A DNA stretch of 64,000 bases from Nymphaea colorata (GCF_008831285.2 NC_045146.1:21777289-21841288); one strand, 5' to 3'. Positions 47,126 to 62,170 are shown, counted from the first letter of the stretch. Translations and numbers: made by a program. Notes: a model not told the origin generated them from the sequence alone.

Positions 47126-50100
47126 ATGAATGCGAGGGAGAGAGGCCGGCCCCCGCCATTCCTGCCTCCCCTCAAGCCCCTCCGCGTTCCCCGCCACAAG
47201 ATACATCAGGTAACGGGTGTCGATTCCGGCGAGTTCCCGCGGCTCCTGTGGGCCATCCGCAATTCCTGTGTGGTAGGCCTGGACGCGGAGTGGAAGCCCG
47301 TCACCTCCCGCAACTCATTCCCCATTGTCTCGCTCCTCCAGATCGCCTGCTTACTGGTTTGCAACGCCGGCGAAGGTGAGACCGGTGGCCCCGTCGTCCA
47401 GAACGGCACAGTCTTCCTTGTCGACCTTCGCGCTCTGCCCCTCCCGACCATCGTCGGGGCACTAAGGGAATTGTTCAGCTCGCCTAATATTCTGAAGCTA
47501 GGATTTAGGTTCAAGCAGGATCTAGCCTATCTTTCTTCTACGTTCTCCTCTCAGGGATGCGAGTCCGCTTTCGAGAAGGTGATATCGAGCCCTTTTTCTT
47601 TGCTTTCCCAAATTTCCTGTTGGTGTATGTGAATTGAAAATGACTTTTGGTATTCTTCTATGGAAAACACTAATTCAGGGATTAGATTTGGGTCTTGGAG
47701 GTTCACATTTCGGGGCGATTTCCATGGTGCATAAATGGCTTACTATTTTTTACGCTCGCGAGTCGCGATGGATTTGAGATGCGCCGCTTTTCATTCTTTC
47801 CTTTATTCTTTTTCTTCTCTGGCGGGTTCTCCTTATTGGTTCAATCGCTTTAGGTACATTCATATGATTAACCGTATTTAGCATTAGTCATTCTTTGACC
47901 TTCCTATGAAATAACAGAAGTAAGAAGCTATAAATGGCCTGAACCCGATTAATGAATGCTGCATAATATTTAAGGTAACTCCATATGGTAGCTTTGTTAT
48001 TTTAGACATTGCACGCGTGTAATGAACTGGACTCCGCTGGAGAAAAATTTGTAGGTAATGTAGTTTAAAATTCTCTACACTTCTGGTCTAGGTCTGAATG
48101 GTTGTTTGTGGCTAGAAGTTCTCGAAGAACTTTCCAATTGCCCCTAGCTGTTCGGTTCTTCATTTAGATGAGGTCCAAATAAAATCGAGTTCTCTGACTC
48201 TAGATATTGGAATAAAAATGCCTCAATTTAGAATACAGATGGGGTTGTAGTTGCTTCTTGCCTTCTTGGTCATTTTTTAACCCTTCACGTAGATGGTCGA
48301 AACTCAAGCAGAAGAGTGCGTAATCGTTGGTTTCAAGTTTCAACTCTTTATGTAGTATATAAGCAATTGGTTGTTGTTGAAATAGAAGACGATTTTATTG
48401 ATTATATTAGCATCATCCAAATTGTGACTGGACAATCCTCATATTTTTTTTGATGAAGTATTTCTTAATGTTTAAGACAAACAAGAGTTGATCCTCTGGT
48501 AGATTATCCTCCCGATGTTCTTGTGATTTAAGGAAACTATAGTGGAAAAAGGAAAAACTTTCATGGACGTTAATGTCTAAGACCTAGAATTTGTTGGATG
48601 TATTTTCTTCCTTTTCTTATTATTTTTTAAATTGCTGGACCAGATTACCCGCTCTTCTCACTTAAAAGCTCTTCTCACCATAAAGATGGATTTTGAAGAA
48701 TTTCAAATGTAGCATATTATAAGATTTCTGTCATGCATAGTGCTTTGAAACTTCATAATTCTCAAATCTTCAGTTTTGGAATCCTGAAAAAAAAAAAAGT
48801 CCTTTAGTAAATTTTCATCATGCACCTTTTTCAATGAGGAATCAGTTACGGGCATGTAGGATACTGTACCTTCCAGGACCAGCTGCACGTCATCATTTTG
48901 AGAAGTTTGACTTTCAAAACTGTTTTTCCTTACAGTTTTGTCCTTGTCACCGTTATCTGGAACCCATTTTTCAGTTTTCTTTTCTTTAACCGCCACAGGT
49001 TGAGCCTTATTTAGATATTGCAAGCATTTACAATCTTTTGCACAATAAGCATCACGGAAGAAGGACAACACCAAAGCAGAGCAAAAGCTTAGCAAGAATT
49101 TCTGAAGAAGTGCTTGGAGTCCATCTTTCCAAGGTTTGCTCTAAATCTCCTTGTCATTTTTGTTTTGATTCTTCAGTCAATATGAATTGCTCTCTTTTAA
49201 CTTGTCTTGGCCTTGAATTAAGTGCTTCACTTTATTATGTGGGAAAGAGTATGGTGCATGTTAGCTTGGTGGATGTTTCCTGAACTTTTGCTTGCTTGGC
49301 GTTCATTTACTAGCTTCTTAACAAACACCTGCAAAGAAAGAAATTGCTTACTGTACCCCTGCATTTCCCTTGTTGCCCTTTGTCTACTTGTATGAAATGA
49401 CAAGAGTGGGAGCCTTCTAATGTTTTATCACTTTATGTCAATATCTATTTTGTGCTTTAATAGTTGGCCGACATTCAGCATATGCTACATTCATGAATAT
49501 GTAATTAAGCAATAATCTTTCGTTCGCATCTGAAAGTGTTTGCCATTTATGTTTCACATGTGTTAGGAGTAGAAACCTCTGATTTAAATGTTAAGAAGCC
49601 AATGTTATCAAGAGTTGGACTTGCTTTTTTTTTTCTGTTTACTGCAACTTGTGCATACGTACACATGTTTGTGTATTTTCAATATTATATATTCAGTTTG
49701 AGTTGAATATTCTTGTTAGATTATTTATTTTTAATAATTTCAGGAGCTCCAATGCAGTGATTGGTCACATCGCCCTCTTGATGAAGATCAGATTCTGTAT
49801 GCTGCAGCAGATGTGCACTGCTTGCTTGAAATATTTATCATCTTTCAGTCCAGGTTCCTAAAAGGAGGTATTCATTTGGAAGTCATGCTATACATTATCT
49901 TCATATTTCATAGTGTGGTTGTGGCTGTTCTAGCTTTGTAGCTATCAGCTACTAAAGCTAACTGAAGCAATAACATGCATGGTTATTTTTTAATTTTTAA
50001 TTTTAAAAGATAAAGGAGTGTCATCTTTGGTGACTTTTAACTACCAATACTTTTTTGTTAGGTTTTTGTATATGCCATAGCTTCATTCTCTGTGTCCTTA

Positions 50101-53100
50101 ATGATGCACTAGCCAGTATAGCATCTTGCAACTTGCAGGGAAGAAAACACATTAGGAGTGTATGCACTTGATCATCTGGAGATTCTCTGGGGTTCATATT
50201 GAGTGAAATTATATTTTTAGTTATTTTGGAGTGCTGCCCATCGTTTCTGGAAACTTTTATCTTGGGAGCTCGTTTCTGGCGATTTTCTTTCAAAAGGTGG
50301 AAACTGAGCCTCCAAAAGTTGATGTCTTTATCATGCAAAAACACAATTTCTAAGGCACATTTTTAAATGATGGAATTTTAGTGTATGATTTCATATGTTC
50401 TGCCTAATTATGCAAGATGCTGACTGAAAAGAAAATAGGAGGAAAGAGCAAATTTTGTGACCCTGCCACTGATTATTCTGTATTTTGTTGTGTTATTTCT
50501 TTTCTGTTAGTCTCATTTGTTTAAGTCTAAGCATCTCACCGTAGTGCTCCATTTCCATTGTTGCTGGGTCACAGTTACAGATACATGTGTAAGCAACGAA
50601 ATCGCACTAACGAGGAAGAATAATGGGATTTTATCACGAACCCCGGTTCTCATGGAAGGGGGAGTCCGTATTCTAGCCATGAAGATTCTGACTCCTTCTG
50701 GAACCGTTATGATGGGATAGGAATTTTGATCACCATATTCAGAATTCTTGAATCTCATGTTTGGATTTTTGGTTCTCCTAAGAATCCTGATCCTAAGATG
50801 GAAGATTTCAAGACTGACATCTCATTCCCTTAGGAATCTCAACTCTTATGTTCACAGTTCATGATTTCTACCAGAACCTCTTCTTTTTCAAAGTTCTGGT
50901 ATGCCTGCTTATATGGTTTCCATCCAAGTCACAGGAGTTCTTCAATAAGGTCCTTGTACTCGTGTCATCGTACTGACACAGCAATGTGGATACTTGGACA
51001 CGCCTAGACACTTTCTGGATCGAAACTGATCCAAACTACTTATATTTACATGATTTAGCTTGTTTTTCATCTTAGTTTTCATTCTGTTTTGTGAGTTCTT
51101 GATTATTAGCATCAACTGTTTATTTATATCACTTGTTCATTTAATTGTTGCTTTCATTATGGATTTTTTATGGTATTTTGTATATATACATATATATACC
51201 CTGCCATACCCATACCCAGATTTTCTGAAGTTGCTGTGCCTGTACCCTCATCTCTATACCTGAACCTATACCCGCACCCATGGGACTTAGATTCCATGTT
51301 ACTTCCAAGTTGATGCTTCATAGTCAAATTGCTTCCGACTCGCTTGTTGATTTCCAGTTCTAAAATTTCAACGGAGTCGTTTCTCAAGTAGTTTTACACT
51401 CCATGGATGGGAAGTATGAGGCTGTTCCAGTGATTTTGACTGGCTACCATTAAATGATCTAGTTTTGGTTTATGTTCATTCCTAAAGATACCTTTCCTTC
51501 TACAATTTCTTTTTCCTTAGGTATTCTCTTTGCATTTCCACGATGCTGAAATCTTTCTAGGTTTGTCTGCTGTTCTTTGTCTTCACTTTGTCATTATTTT
51601 TTGGTTTTTGATTTTTTGTACCATTGTACTGTTCTTTCGGTTCAGTTGAACCTTGTATTATCTTTATATGGTTGAGATACAATTATAATCTTGTAAAGTA
51701 GATCGATCTTGCCATGTATGGTTTTGGGAAGTTTATTTACTAACATTGGCAAGATTAAGTGGGCGATATTACCTTCTCATACTTTGATAATGTGACAGGA
51801 AACTTGCGGCTTGACTTCACCAACCTACAATCTATGATTGCTGTTGGATTGAATGTTATTTTTATAAAAGAAGATTCTAATCAAAATCTTATCACACATA
51901 AGCTTTTACCAGCAGCAGATATTGTGAAATTGACGATCTCTAGATTTCTTCCAAGAATAAATGATGTATCTGTACTATCCACCCCTTCTGCACAAGGCCA
52001 TTCCTTTGAAAGTTCAGTCTTAAGAATTTCAAATATCTATGGGGAGAAAATCCATTTGAAAGAATCTGATAGAAAACCTAAGACTGCTGGTCGAAGAGGC
52101 AGGAGGAGGCAAACCTTAAGAGCCCCAAAGTTTGATCACGAACTGTTAGAGGACAACAGTGATGGGCAAGGCCCTGCTCCATGGGATTCATCAGCTGATG
52201 GATGTCCTAAATTTCTCTGTGATGTAATGGTAAGGAGCTTGAGCATTTTCTGTTCTCATCCTTGAAATAGGTACCATATGTCTTGTAAAATTGAGTGACC
52301 ATCGATCTGTTGTTACACTTTAAGTTGAGCAGTAGCTTTCTTGAGTTGTAAGTCTGAAATTATTAATTGATAGGTTGATACATAAGTTTGGAATCCAATG
52401 CTTGTGTTGGTCGTAAGTGTTTGATAGGAGCAATCAAAGCCTAATTCTTGTTCTTATGTGTACCTTCTGGTCTGACCTTTCTCTTTATGAGCATCAACTC
52501 CATTTTATGTTCTTCAACTGGCTTATCTAATGTTTGCCGTAGAAAGATCCCTTCTATTGCCTAATCTCGAGTTCACATATGACCTGATAATGACTTTTCT
52601 GTTACTCTAGCATTCATCAGATGCTTGATTTGATCTAATTGTGTCTTTCTTGTTGCAGATAGAAGGCTTAGCTAAACAGCTTCGCTGTGTGGGAATAGAT
52701 GCTGCAACTCCACGATCAAAGAAACCTGAAGCCAGGTTTTGGACATTGTGATATATACATAAAATTAGTTTGAGTGGAGTTTCTATTTTTGAAATATATA
52801 ACATGATTTTCCTGTTATTGACCTTTTCCTTATCTTTTAGGCAGTTGATAGAGCAGGCAGTAAAAGAGAACAGGGTGCTCTTGACTCGGGATAGAAAGTT
52901 GTTGAACCACCAATATTTGTCTAGAAATCATATATACAGAGTGAAAAATCTTGTTAAGGAGGACCAACTGATTGAGGTATTTATAGAAAGAAGATTCTAA
53001 AACTCAGTATTTCTTCTCTTGTTTTCGACAAGGAAGCTGTTATGAGACCCTGAGAAACATTGCCTTCCTTTGTTGTCGTAATCTGAATGACATGGTTACC

Positions 53101-54223
53101 TGGTGATAGAGGAGCTATGGTGGTCCTGCATCCCATCTGATTGTTAACCCTGGTAGCATAGCGATGCTTACTGGAGATATATTGTGGAAGCTTGTTAAAG
53201 GAAGCTGATCCTACCTTGATGCATTGGAAGTAGATAATTCTTTATATAATTTCTGCAGATAAGACCGCGCAAATTGTTTCATGTCAATAAGGTTTGATAA
53301 AATATTGTTACATCTAGTCGTCTATTTGTGCAATTGAGTCTCAGAAAGGTAGTTTGTAATGCATAGCTTGTTTGACATTGTAATTTCTTTCATGGTTCAG
53401 ATTGGTTTTGTCTTTCTTTTCCTTTTCTTCTTTTAAACAGTGTAGACAAGTATCCTCCTAGGTTTAGATGTAAACTTCAATCTTTGCCTGGATTTGGAAC
53501 ACAGATAGGGTTCTTTACCCGAGTGTCTGGTTCCATCTTGGTCAACATTTGGTTCACAAAGTTCTGGTGCTTTTTTTTTAGCTGAACTTTTGCTGGAACC
53601 TGTTGAATCATTCAGGTTCTTATCACCCGTTATTGTCTCTGTATAGGTAATTGAGACATTCCAATTGAAAATTTGTGAGGAACAGTTGATGTCAAGATGT
53701 ATCAAATGCAATGGGAGGTTCATTCAGAAGCCACTAACAACTGAAGAAGCTATTGCAGCTGCAAGGGGCATGCAAGTAATTCCTGAGTGCTTGTACAACA
53801 GAAATTTTGAATTTTGGCAGTGTGAAAGTTGCGGTCAGCTCTACTGGGAGGTGAGAACTTTTCTATTGGTTTCAGCCCATCAGGAAACTTATTCCTGAGG
53901 CTCAAGAGACTGGTAGAAAAATTAAAGCTCAAGACAAAATACTGATAAAAGAATGTTAACAACTGACACTCAATATGAACAATCCTTATGCTTACTGCCT
54001 ACTGGTGGGTAGGTGGTGCTGCTGGTGCACAAGTCCTAGGTTGTGCATTATCCTTTAATTGAACTGTTGGTTTTGTGTCTTTTTATTGCCATGTTTCTTA
54101 TTAAGGGCTGCGTCTGATTTTGTTTGATTTTTTCTCGACTCTAGCTGAAGTATTGTTCTGCAGGGGACCCAGTACCACAATGCCGTGCAGAAGTTCATGA
54201 ATGTTTGCAAACTACAGAAATGA
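47126..54223 (+). CDS. Mut-7-type 3'-5' exonuclease with Mut7-C RNase domain
   Basis: Eight exons: 47126-47578, 48999-49133, 49744-49867, 51799-52229, 52659-52735, 52841-52976, 53647-53850, 54164-54223. They join in phase into 539 residues. The N-terminal part is a DEDDy 3'-5' exonuclease: motif I LDAEW (Asp53, Glu55), motif II KLGFRFKQDL (Asp132), motif III YAAADVHCLL (Tyr214, Asp218). The C-terminal half is a Mut7-C (PIN-like) RNase domain: KFLCDVM-IEGLAKQLRC (Asp379), LLTRDRKLL (Asp424), and a zinc ribbon CIKC (470/473) with CESC (511/514). This two-nuclease layout matches proteins named exonuclease mut-7 homolog. In worms MUT-7 acts in RNA silencing; the plant role is not settled. All catalytic residues named are present. 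Residues between about 238 and 370 are poorly conserved and basic, with an RRGRRRQ stretch. Confidence 0.93.
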
Positions 54224-57038
54224 TGTGATTTCACGTGGATTCATCTTTTTCCCCAAGCGGAGGCCTTCTCTATTTAGACTTTTTTGCACCTAGGGCATGA
54301 CAAAATGGTGATGGCGTACATGCTTATTCTGGCCATACTGGTGCTTCAGAAAAAATCAATGCAGACAAAGTTTAATTGTGACTAGTGATAAAGTTAATTG
54401 TGGCTAGTGGTTGAGGGCGTCTGTTGTATGTAAATAAATAGTAAGCAATTCAGTTCATTGAACAAAAGAACACGTATTCTTTTGGTTGGTTTAGATTCTA
54501 TTTGGCGAGACTGTTGATACAATGTAACTTTCAGTTTCAACTTTCAACTCTCCCTCAAAAAATGGATTAGACATGGAGACATACATTTCAAGCTTGGAAA
54601 CAATATCGGATGCCGAAAGTACATTCAATGAAGAGGCCTTGCTACAGCTGCATCTCTGAAGCAGGTAAAAACTTTCCTTTTCTTGTTGTCATGTTGTATA
54701 CGGGATATGTCAATTGAAAATAAGTTGGAAAGAGGATTGATGTGGATGGTAGTAACGTCTGTGCAAGTCGGTGATCTTTTAGCAAAGCGCAAAAGCACAA
54801 AACAGTAGATTCTAATAGTCCACATGGGCGGGACACAATTATACATGGGGAAGTAGTGTAGGCCCAGACAAGTACGTGAAATGTAACTATTTTTTCTCTT
54901 CTCGATTTGGAAACTGTCGACCTGCCTCATGAAGCCGTCTACTTGTGAAGTTTTCTCCACCAACCCACCGTCCAAGATTTGAAAAGTGTCTCCAGAGGGG
55001 TTCTGGGTCTATAGTAGCCCTTCTTGTTTTGTATTGTAACCACTTCTTATGCTTAGACAGCAAGGAAAGTAGCCTTCATGAGGGTTGGTATAGTGGGGCA
55101 GGCCTTGGCTGTCATGTTGACATTCAGGGTGCAGTTATCATTGAGCCTCATGCGTCGCACAATCTAAAGCTGTGGCACATGGTGCGGGTTCTGAGGACAC
55201 GGGTGAACAATGCAACTTTCATGAGAAATGCAGTTTATGGGTGAACAGTGTATGGAGTACATTTCCAGACACTTTGTCAGGTTTCTCAAGACACTCCTAA
55301 AACTGTTTTGACAGCCCCAGATACAATTTACTTCAAGATGGCAATCAAACACGAGGTGGCATAACTCGCTTGTCGACCTATCCTTCTCATTTTCTTCCTC
55401 CACAGACGGTGTATGCTTATCAATCTCCTCGAAGAACCATCTTCTGTGGCATGCCCGTCGTCAATGCCCATTGCCCTCAGTGAAGGCACCGTCTTCTTAC
55501 CCTCCTCCTCGCTACGTCCTTCCATCAATTGCTGCTTTTGATCTTCAGCACTACCAAAAGGAACAGAGAGCAATTTTCGAACGGATGAGAAGGGAAACTG
55601 GAATACGAGGGAGAGGGTTGAACTACGAATGTCAAGGGAAGAGCTGCTGAGGTGTTGAGCAAGCAAACAAGAAAAGGGCAAAAACTAGAGGAGACTAATG
55701 AAGAGGGCAGAGATGGGATGGGAGGTCACTTGGGTTGTTGGAAGAGGAACTGCGGTGGGAGGCCTGGACGGAACAGAAAGGGGTGATGGAGATCATGGAG
55801 AAGCCATGTGGGCACTATTCCTTCCACCTGTGTTGCACTTCCACCACTTCCCTCCCTTGTCCTGCTCCACTCATCCTTTCGTTGCTAATCAAACGATAAA
55901 TTATGGAGTTAATTCAAAATGATCAAACAGCAAATTGTCATTTATTCAACATAAAATGGTCCTGAATAATACCCGCTTTAGATATTATCAGATTTCTTCA
56001 CTTTGAACAACTAATACAAGACAACCAAACATGCTTAATGATATACTGGCCGGAGCAATATTATGATGAGTGGCATAGTGAGCAACAAGGAACACTTCAG
56101 GGATCATATACTCACAAACAAGTGAATATTTATACACGTATATATTTAAGTTATCAGTAAATAAGTCAACTACCTAAATGTTAAAAGTCGAATAATTTAT
56201 TTGTTTTATTACATAAAAAGTTACACTTAAATCAAGTGACCGGAATCACTAGGAGTGATTGTAGAACCTGGTTGGTTAGTAGCTGACGCAGCCAATAAGA
56301 TTCTCGGCTTAAACTCTCCAGTGGAATTATGAATAAGAAAAGTAAAAGAAGAAATTGAAAAAGTAACTGAAAGAGGTTCAATTGAAGGAAATGAGAAAAT
56401 AACCCCATTTTTTGTTAATAAAGATAAAGGGTCTAGCATCCATGCAGCCTTTCTCGGGAAGAAACGGAAAAGAAAAGGATAAAAGACACAATGCTGACAT
56501 GACAGGCCAAAGTGTCCAATATGTCTGAATGCAAATAGAAGAATAGTGGATTAATGGATCGAAATCCAGTTACACAAATTTGGATCTTACTCGTTAGATT
56601 CATATAATTTGGATCCAAATGAAAAACAACAAAAAAGTGATCCAACTTACGGAGGAAGTTTGCAGCTCTGGCCAACACAGTGATGCTCAATGGGCACTGT
56701 GGCCGCCGTTTGTCACCCTAGAAGATCTAGAAGTACTTTGGCTTTTCCTATTATTTTTTCCCTTTTAAAACCTGTCGGCTGTCGTTGCTGTTGCTGTATC
56801 CCGAAATCTCGTTCCGAAAGGGAGTTGGGATCTGCTCTGAGTCAGTACCCCATTGGTTTCACGGCCTTGATTCCGGCCAAAAAAAACACAACCAGTTGAT
56901 CATCAGATGTAGGACGCCGTTCAAGTCGATGGCACAAATCAAGGGACAAGAAGATCTTCACGGTGAATCTCTCCACCACATCTCATCCAAACCCAAGAAA
57001 GACCAAAACGCAAGTGAAAGGAAAGAAACAAGCACAAA
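54224..57038. other. Intergenic, 3' side of the Mut7-like gene
   Basis: Contains the Mut7-like 3' UTR with a candidate poly(A) signal AATAAA at 54433-54438, 210 bases past the stop. Beyond it the frames are short on both strands and no domain is visible. A good splice donor-like GTAAGT on the minus strand near 56.65 kb could not be joined to any recognised coding exon. Confidence 0.45.
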
Positions 57039-57587
57039 ATGAAATTTCCATTTCCCTCGTGGGATCGCGAAAACGACGTTCTGCGCGTGATCCAAACGTC
57101 CTCGACGGACGGAAGCGATGAGGGTGGTGGTGGCGCTGACGTGACGGCGGCTGCGACCTCCCCGAAGGGCGGCGTGCCTCCGGCCCCAGGGGAAGGAAAC
57201 CGACAAAACAGCCGGCGCGGAACGGTGGGTGGCCGTGATCAAGGCCATGTGAGGGCAGTGGCAGACGCACTCTGCCGCGGGCCCCGCTCGATGGGATTCC
57301 TTCCTTGTCCGCGAAGCATGAAGGCCCCTCCTGGGTCCCACTTCCACCATATGCGAGTACACGTGTGCCGCAAATGGGGGGCTTTCTGCTCTGTGGGGCC
57401 CGCTTCCACCCACACCCACCGACCCATGACGCATCGTTTCATAAGATTCATTCTCCCCGCCTCTCCTTCTTCTTCTTCGTTCGTTTTCTCACACTTTCTT
57501 TCTTTCTGTGGTATATTTATTATTGTGGGTATATGTTTTCATGGGCCTATCTTGAAACAACAAAATCCAATATATATGTTTATATAA
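57039..57587 (+). other. Unrecognised 182-codon open frame, probably chance
   Basis: ATG-initiated frame in a GC-rich island. The product is rich in Gly, Ser, Pro and Arg, with a hydrophobic C-terminal end from a CT-rich tract. It has no domain I know. The opposite strand is also open over the same bases (56958-57434), typical of GC-rich non-coding DNA. I list it because it is one of the longest unassigned frames here, not because I believe it is a gene. Confidence 0.12.
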
Positions 57588-58659
57588 AAGCAATGTATAC
57601 CCGATTGTCAGTTTGATTTTCGTGAATGTTATGTGCTAAGATTGAATGAGCGTAAGCCGCTGAAGGTACATTATCACTACCACATACTCGAATGCATGCA
57701 GTCTTAAATTCGGATAATGGAGAGATTCAGCTTCACTTGAGTGCTAGGTTTGGCTCCTGCTCATATGAAAAAGCAACGGCTAAACGTTTAAATTGAGGTG
57801 GGTTAACCAGAGCTACAAATTCAAGTCAAGGAGTCAGACATACGTAAAATTCTCCTTGAAGTGAAGTGAGAAGTGATCAGAGAGGACAGGGAAATGCTGA
57901 ACATGCTTTACATGTATATATTGAGATTTGGACGACTGAGGGAGTGCATGTGTGGTTCCGCCACGGGTGAGAACCTGGACAACCAGCGTAAACTTTCTTC
58001 GGCAGGGTCTCTTGAGGAGGAGACTGATTCAAGCCAAATTAAGCTAAGCAGCTTTGTCTACAGCCCTGACAACGCCGACACAAGACACCAAAAACTACGG
58101 TATAATTGTCGCTGGTCCCACTGCAGAAGAAGATGCGATCCCATCTCTGATTGAGTTTTCTCCTGGTAGAAGTTAGAACTTCCCTCGATTTTCTCCAATC
58201 TTTCCTTGCCGATCAGATCCCATGAATGTAGCCAACATGCCATCAAGTTACCATGGACATGCTTCGGATTGTGTACAGTAATGCAGTATAAACGTGTTTT
58301 TCAAGTGTTTCTCAAACAATCAACCGCCCACGAGTACTGGGTAAAATTTATATGCAAACAAACAATACATATTTGATCAAAAGACTCGCTCGAACCACTG
58401 TCAAGTCACCTTACTAAATGGCTCCATGCCAAATAACCCTCACAACCGTGGCTTTCTACTCAGAAACTTGTTAAAGTCGAGTCCGACAAATTTCTTTGTT
58501 GAAAGTCCTGAAACTTAAATTTGAAAATAGCAGATTAAGTGTGTCGAAAATCTTGACTATATAATCAATAATTGGAGGCTAAAGTCTAACCTTCTTGCAA
58601 GATAAATGAAATTCATTTTCACCAGTAGTTCTAATGTGTATATGCGTGCGTGTGTGTGT

Positions 58660-58768
<109 letters not shown>

Positions 58769-60700
58769 AAGAGGCCTTTTAAAACCACTGCAATATGGAC
58801 AGCAAAGTTTTGCTTTATTCATTTATTATCCTTTTTGCAATCAAAAGCTTAATCCTAGTCCTTTTATTTTTTTCTGAACTATGCATTTCTCACGTGTCTT
58901 CATGCAGCTGCTGTTGGTTTTCACTGAGATGATGTTGGCAGGAAGCTTCCGATGCTTTTGACTAAATCTAACAGAGGAGCTCATCTCTTGCATGACAAAA
59001 CCCCGCTTGAATGTCGTCTGTTTTGTCATTATCGAACATATTTTCCGCTGTTCTGGTTTTCACTGAATGATATGAGTGGGACCAAGGCTGCCCCTTGTGA
59101 TCTTTATCTAAAAGAGAGAAGAATATTTCTAAGATATTAGGCTTACCAAGCAGTTGCAACCTTAGGTTCACGAGCTAAGTACATTGAGAGAGGCCAACTT
59201 CAAATTTGGTACTTCAACAATGGGAAATCCGTCCTACCATACCAGAATAATCTGCAATCATACAGTACACTAATGCAGTGAATTCTATCATATTCTGTTC
59301 TTTAAACACAAGTTAATCAATGGCTTTGCTGTTGTGGTTTAGGAAACAAGTCATAGATAAATTATAGTGCAGCAAAAAATTCTCTCCCCTCTCTCTATCT
59401 CTCTCCCCCTCTCTCTCTATCTATCTATCCATCTTTCCGCTTCTCTCTCACACACACCCAGACACAGATTTTTTTCCTTCAGAGATGATAAGTAACGAAC
59501 AGTAGAACGCCAAAATCCTGCGTCCTACTTAAGTTCGTTCATTTTGGTGCATATGCAATTGACAACAACGAATCGATTTATTTGATTATCACTTGGTCCT
59601 ACGGCCTCTCTTTACCGTAGGGGGCTTAGTTTTTCTACCTATCGCACGGAGTTTCACCTTTCAGACTAGAAACTAATATATAGTGACACCAATTGTCAAT
59701 ATACTCATGCTTGTCATTGAATTTGAATTGATACCAATATTTCACCCATGCTTCGGGTGTTATCTTAACATATACATTTGCATATTAGATTAATTTGATG
59801 TTGGAAATTAAAATAGATCTTTTGATTATCGTACTTTTTGTATGACATGCTCTCTTCAGGACTTTTTACCTCTCTAAAAACATGCATGTCATAAAGAATT
59901 GATGTTCCTAGCCAAATCAAGGTTACCATAAACGAATCCAGGATTGTTACTAAGCAACGGCAGACAAGGAAAGAAGAAAAAGAGTTTTTTCTTCTTTCTT
60001 CTTCTTCCTCCTCCTCCTCCTCTTCAATGTGCTAATTTTATATGTGGACATGGGTCCCCTAAAGATTTTCCCTTCCCACAAGTCTATTTATCTATTTACC
60101 CATGACTCTGTCTATTCTTACCTTCCTCTATTGATCCACAGTCACCAACTCCTGTCTACACGCATGGTCTTTATTGCAAAGACTTATTCTTTATATTTAT
60201 TCATTTTTCCCAAGATCTTTGCTATAATATATTTATATTCCTTCACGTCATTTGTCATATCTTAGGAAATCGATCAAGAAGAGATGGAAAAATCTTGTTC
60301 TTGATATGGTAGTCTCCTAAACTAAGATCAGCTACTAGATCCAAAATAGGAAGCAGAAACTGCCGCTGTATTTGACTAGAAGTCCACTATCAAGATAGAG
60401 ACTAGAGAACAGTAGAGACAAAAGGGCAGTAAAATTAAGGAGAGTACGTACAAGCTACCCTAGTCCATAATGCCCTCTCTAGAGATTTGGCTTAATATTG
60501 TTCTCATATATAGAGTGCTTAAAATAGGCTCGCCTTGTGAGGCAAATAACTATATTATACGAAAAAGGTTGCTACCTGGTTCTCTTGCATCCGTTCTACT
60601 TGTGGTCGGTTCCTTGTTTCTGAGGATATTAATCTTTCCTTCCGAAGCATTTCTTGTCCTAAGGGTTTCCACAAGATACTTTCTCCAACGAGAGTGCTCT

Positions 60701-60776
60701 CCATGGTTGCTGGTATTCTTTTTCCATAGTTGCTGGTTCCATGGTTGCTGGTGTTCTTTTTCCATGTTACTCAGTA
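60701..60776. repeat. Imperfect 38-bp tandem duplication
   Basis: CCATGGTTGCTGGT followed by TTCTTTTTCCAT occurs twice, 38 bases apart, with a few substitutions. A shorter third half-unit lies between. No function seen. Confidence 0.7.
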
Positions 60777-61200
60777 TTATGAACATGAAATCCTAAGACC
60801 TAAGATCTAACTGCTACCACCACCTTGTAACTTTTCCAGTTTGTTTATTTTATGGCTTTAATGTGTTGGGCAGAGGGAGGGGAATGCGTGCTAGATATGG
60901 AATTTTTTTGCTTTTAATTTGCAGCCTTTTAGTCTTCGTACTTTTTACAGTATTTTTGTATTTGGAGTCAACAATATAATGGCTCTTTCCTCCACGAGGA
61001 AGGAAAGAAGAAACGAAAGCTGAAAATTAGAATACGGCTCTTTCACAAAATTATTTTGGCTTGTGCTTTTCTTCTGCTAGTCCCTATTCAAGCTTTCAAT
61101 TTTGGCCATCGAAATGGAACCAAGTATGGAGACTTCTAATCTGAATCTGAACCGCACTACAATATGTTAAAAACAAACTTTCAAATGTATGCACATTAGA

Positions 61201-62170
61201 TACAGGATGTCTATCTAACAATTTCAAATGTGAGTGCATTAAATAAACAAGTGATTATCAAGTGGATTTTGAAACAGTAACATGTGAACCATCTACAATA
61301 ACGACAGTAGAGTTTATATAAAACTCGGCAAGTTTGAGCATAGCCAGTGAAGACATCGAAGGTGGTGCCCCCCAAGAATTTTGGTGGAAAGATAGTGGGA
61401 GAATAAGACTGCGGTAGCCGGAATTTGATCACGACGTCCGGCGGCGAAGGGTAGTTCGACGGACGTCTCAAGATTCAAAGAATGGATGTGGTGGTCAAAC
61501 GTCGGGGAATAGGATATGTCCTCCAAGTGGGGCCCGCATGTGCACTGTGGTTGTCTGCCAGCAGAATTTGTCGCCATCCGGCCCCTCGCTGGGCCCTACC
61601 ATCTCGATTTCTATCCCCTCAATAATGGTCAAAAACCACGTAGTGGGTTACCTTGAAGACGAAGAGCCACCGCAGGAATGGAGGAAAGGATGAGGGAGTG
61701 AGGTGGAGATTCTTCACGGCTTTCACATTCCTCCTCTCGTGTGCAGCGTTGGACATGGAAGCTGAATAAACTCAAACTCTAGAGGACAAAAAAAGCCAGA
61801 AAATAAAATAAACAAGCATAAATGAAACAGTAAACAATTGAAACAGACAGAAAACAATATGATTGTGTCTGTGTGCGAAAGAGAAAGAGAGAGATCAAAG
61901 TATGACTGTATGGTACGTGTATGAACACACTATACAAGCACGTACTCTCCCTCTCTCTCTCTCTCTCTCTCTATCAGAATAGGCCGACCGAGACTTGAAA
62001 ACAGCCACCACCAGAACCGACTTACTCCTTATAGCCCCCCCCCCTCTCCTGCCTCGCTCCTTCTGTTTTCTCCCCCCTCACCCTCTCTCTCCTGCTTGCT
62101 TGGTTTTCCTTCGCCACCAAGTTTTAGCTGCTCAGTTCTTTTTCTCCTCTCTTCCTCGTGCTTGTTGACG
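61201..62170. promoter_or_regulatory. Upstream region and leader of the Dof gene
   Basis: Contains GTGGGGCCC at about 61.53 kb, and a CT run at 61.94-61.97 kb followed by more CT-rich sequence up to the ATG at 62171, typical of a plant 5' leader. The minus-strand frame at 61314-61577 has no domain. No TATA box could be named with confidence. Confidence 0.35.

Noticed and set aside
48703-49095. 130-residue open frame on the minus strand over exon 2 of the Mut7-like gene
   Set aside because: It runs antisense across a well-supported exon and its intron, is low-complexity and carries no domain.
56227-56690. Minus-strand frames with a GTAAGT donor-like site
   Set aside because: They start from non-ATG codons and do not join into a longer frame; no family recognised.
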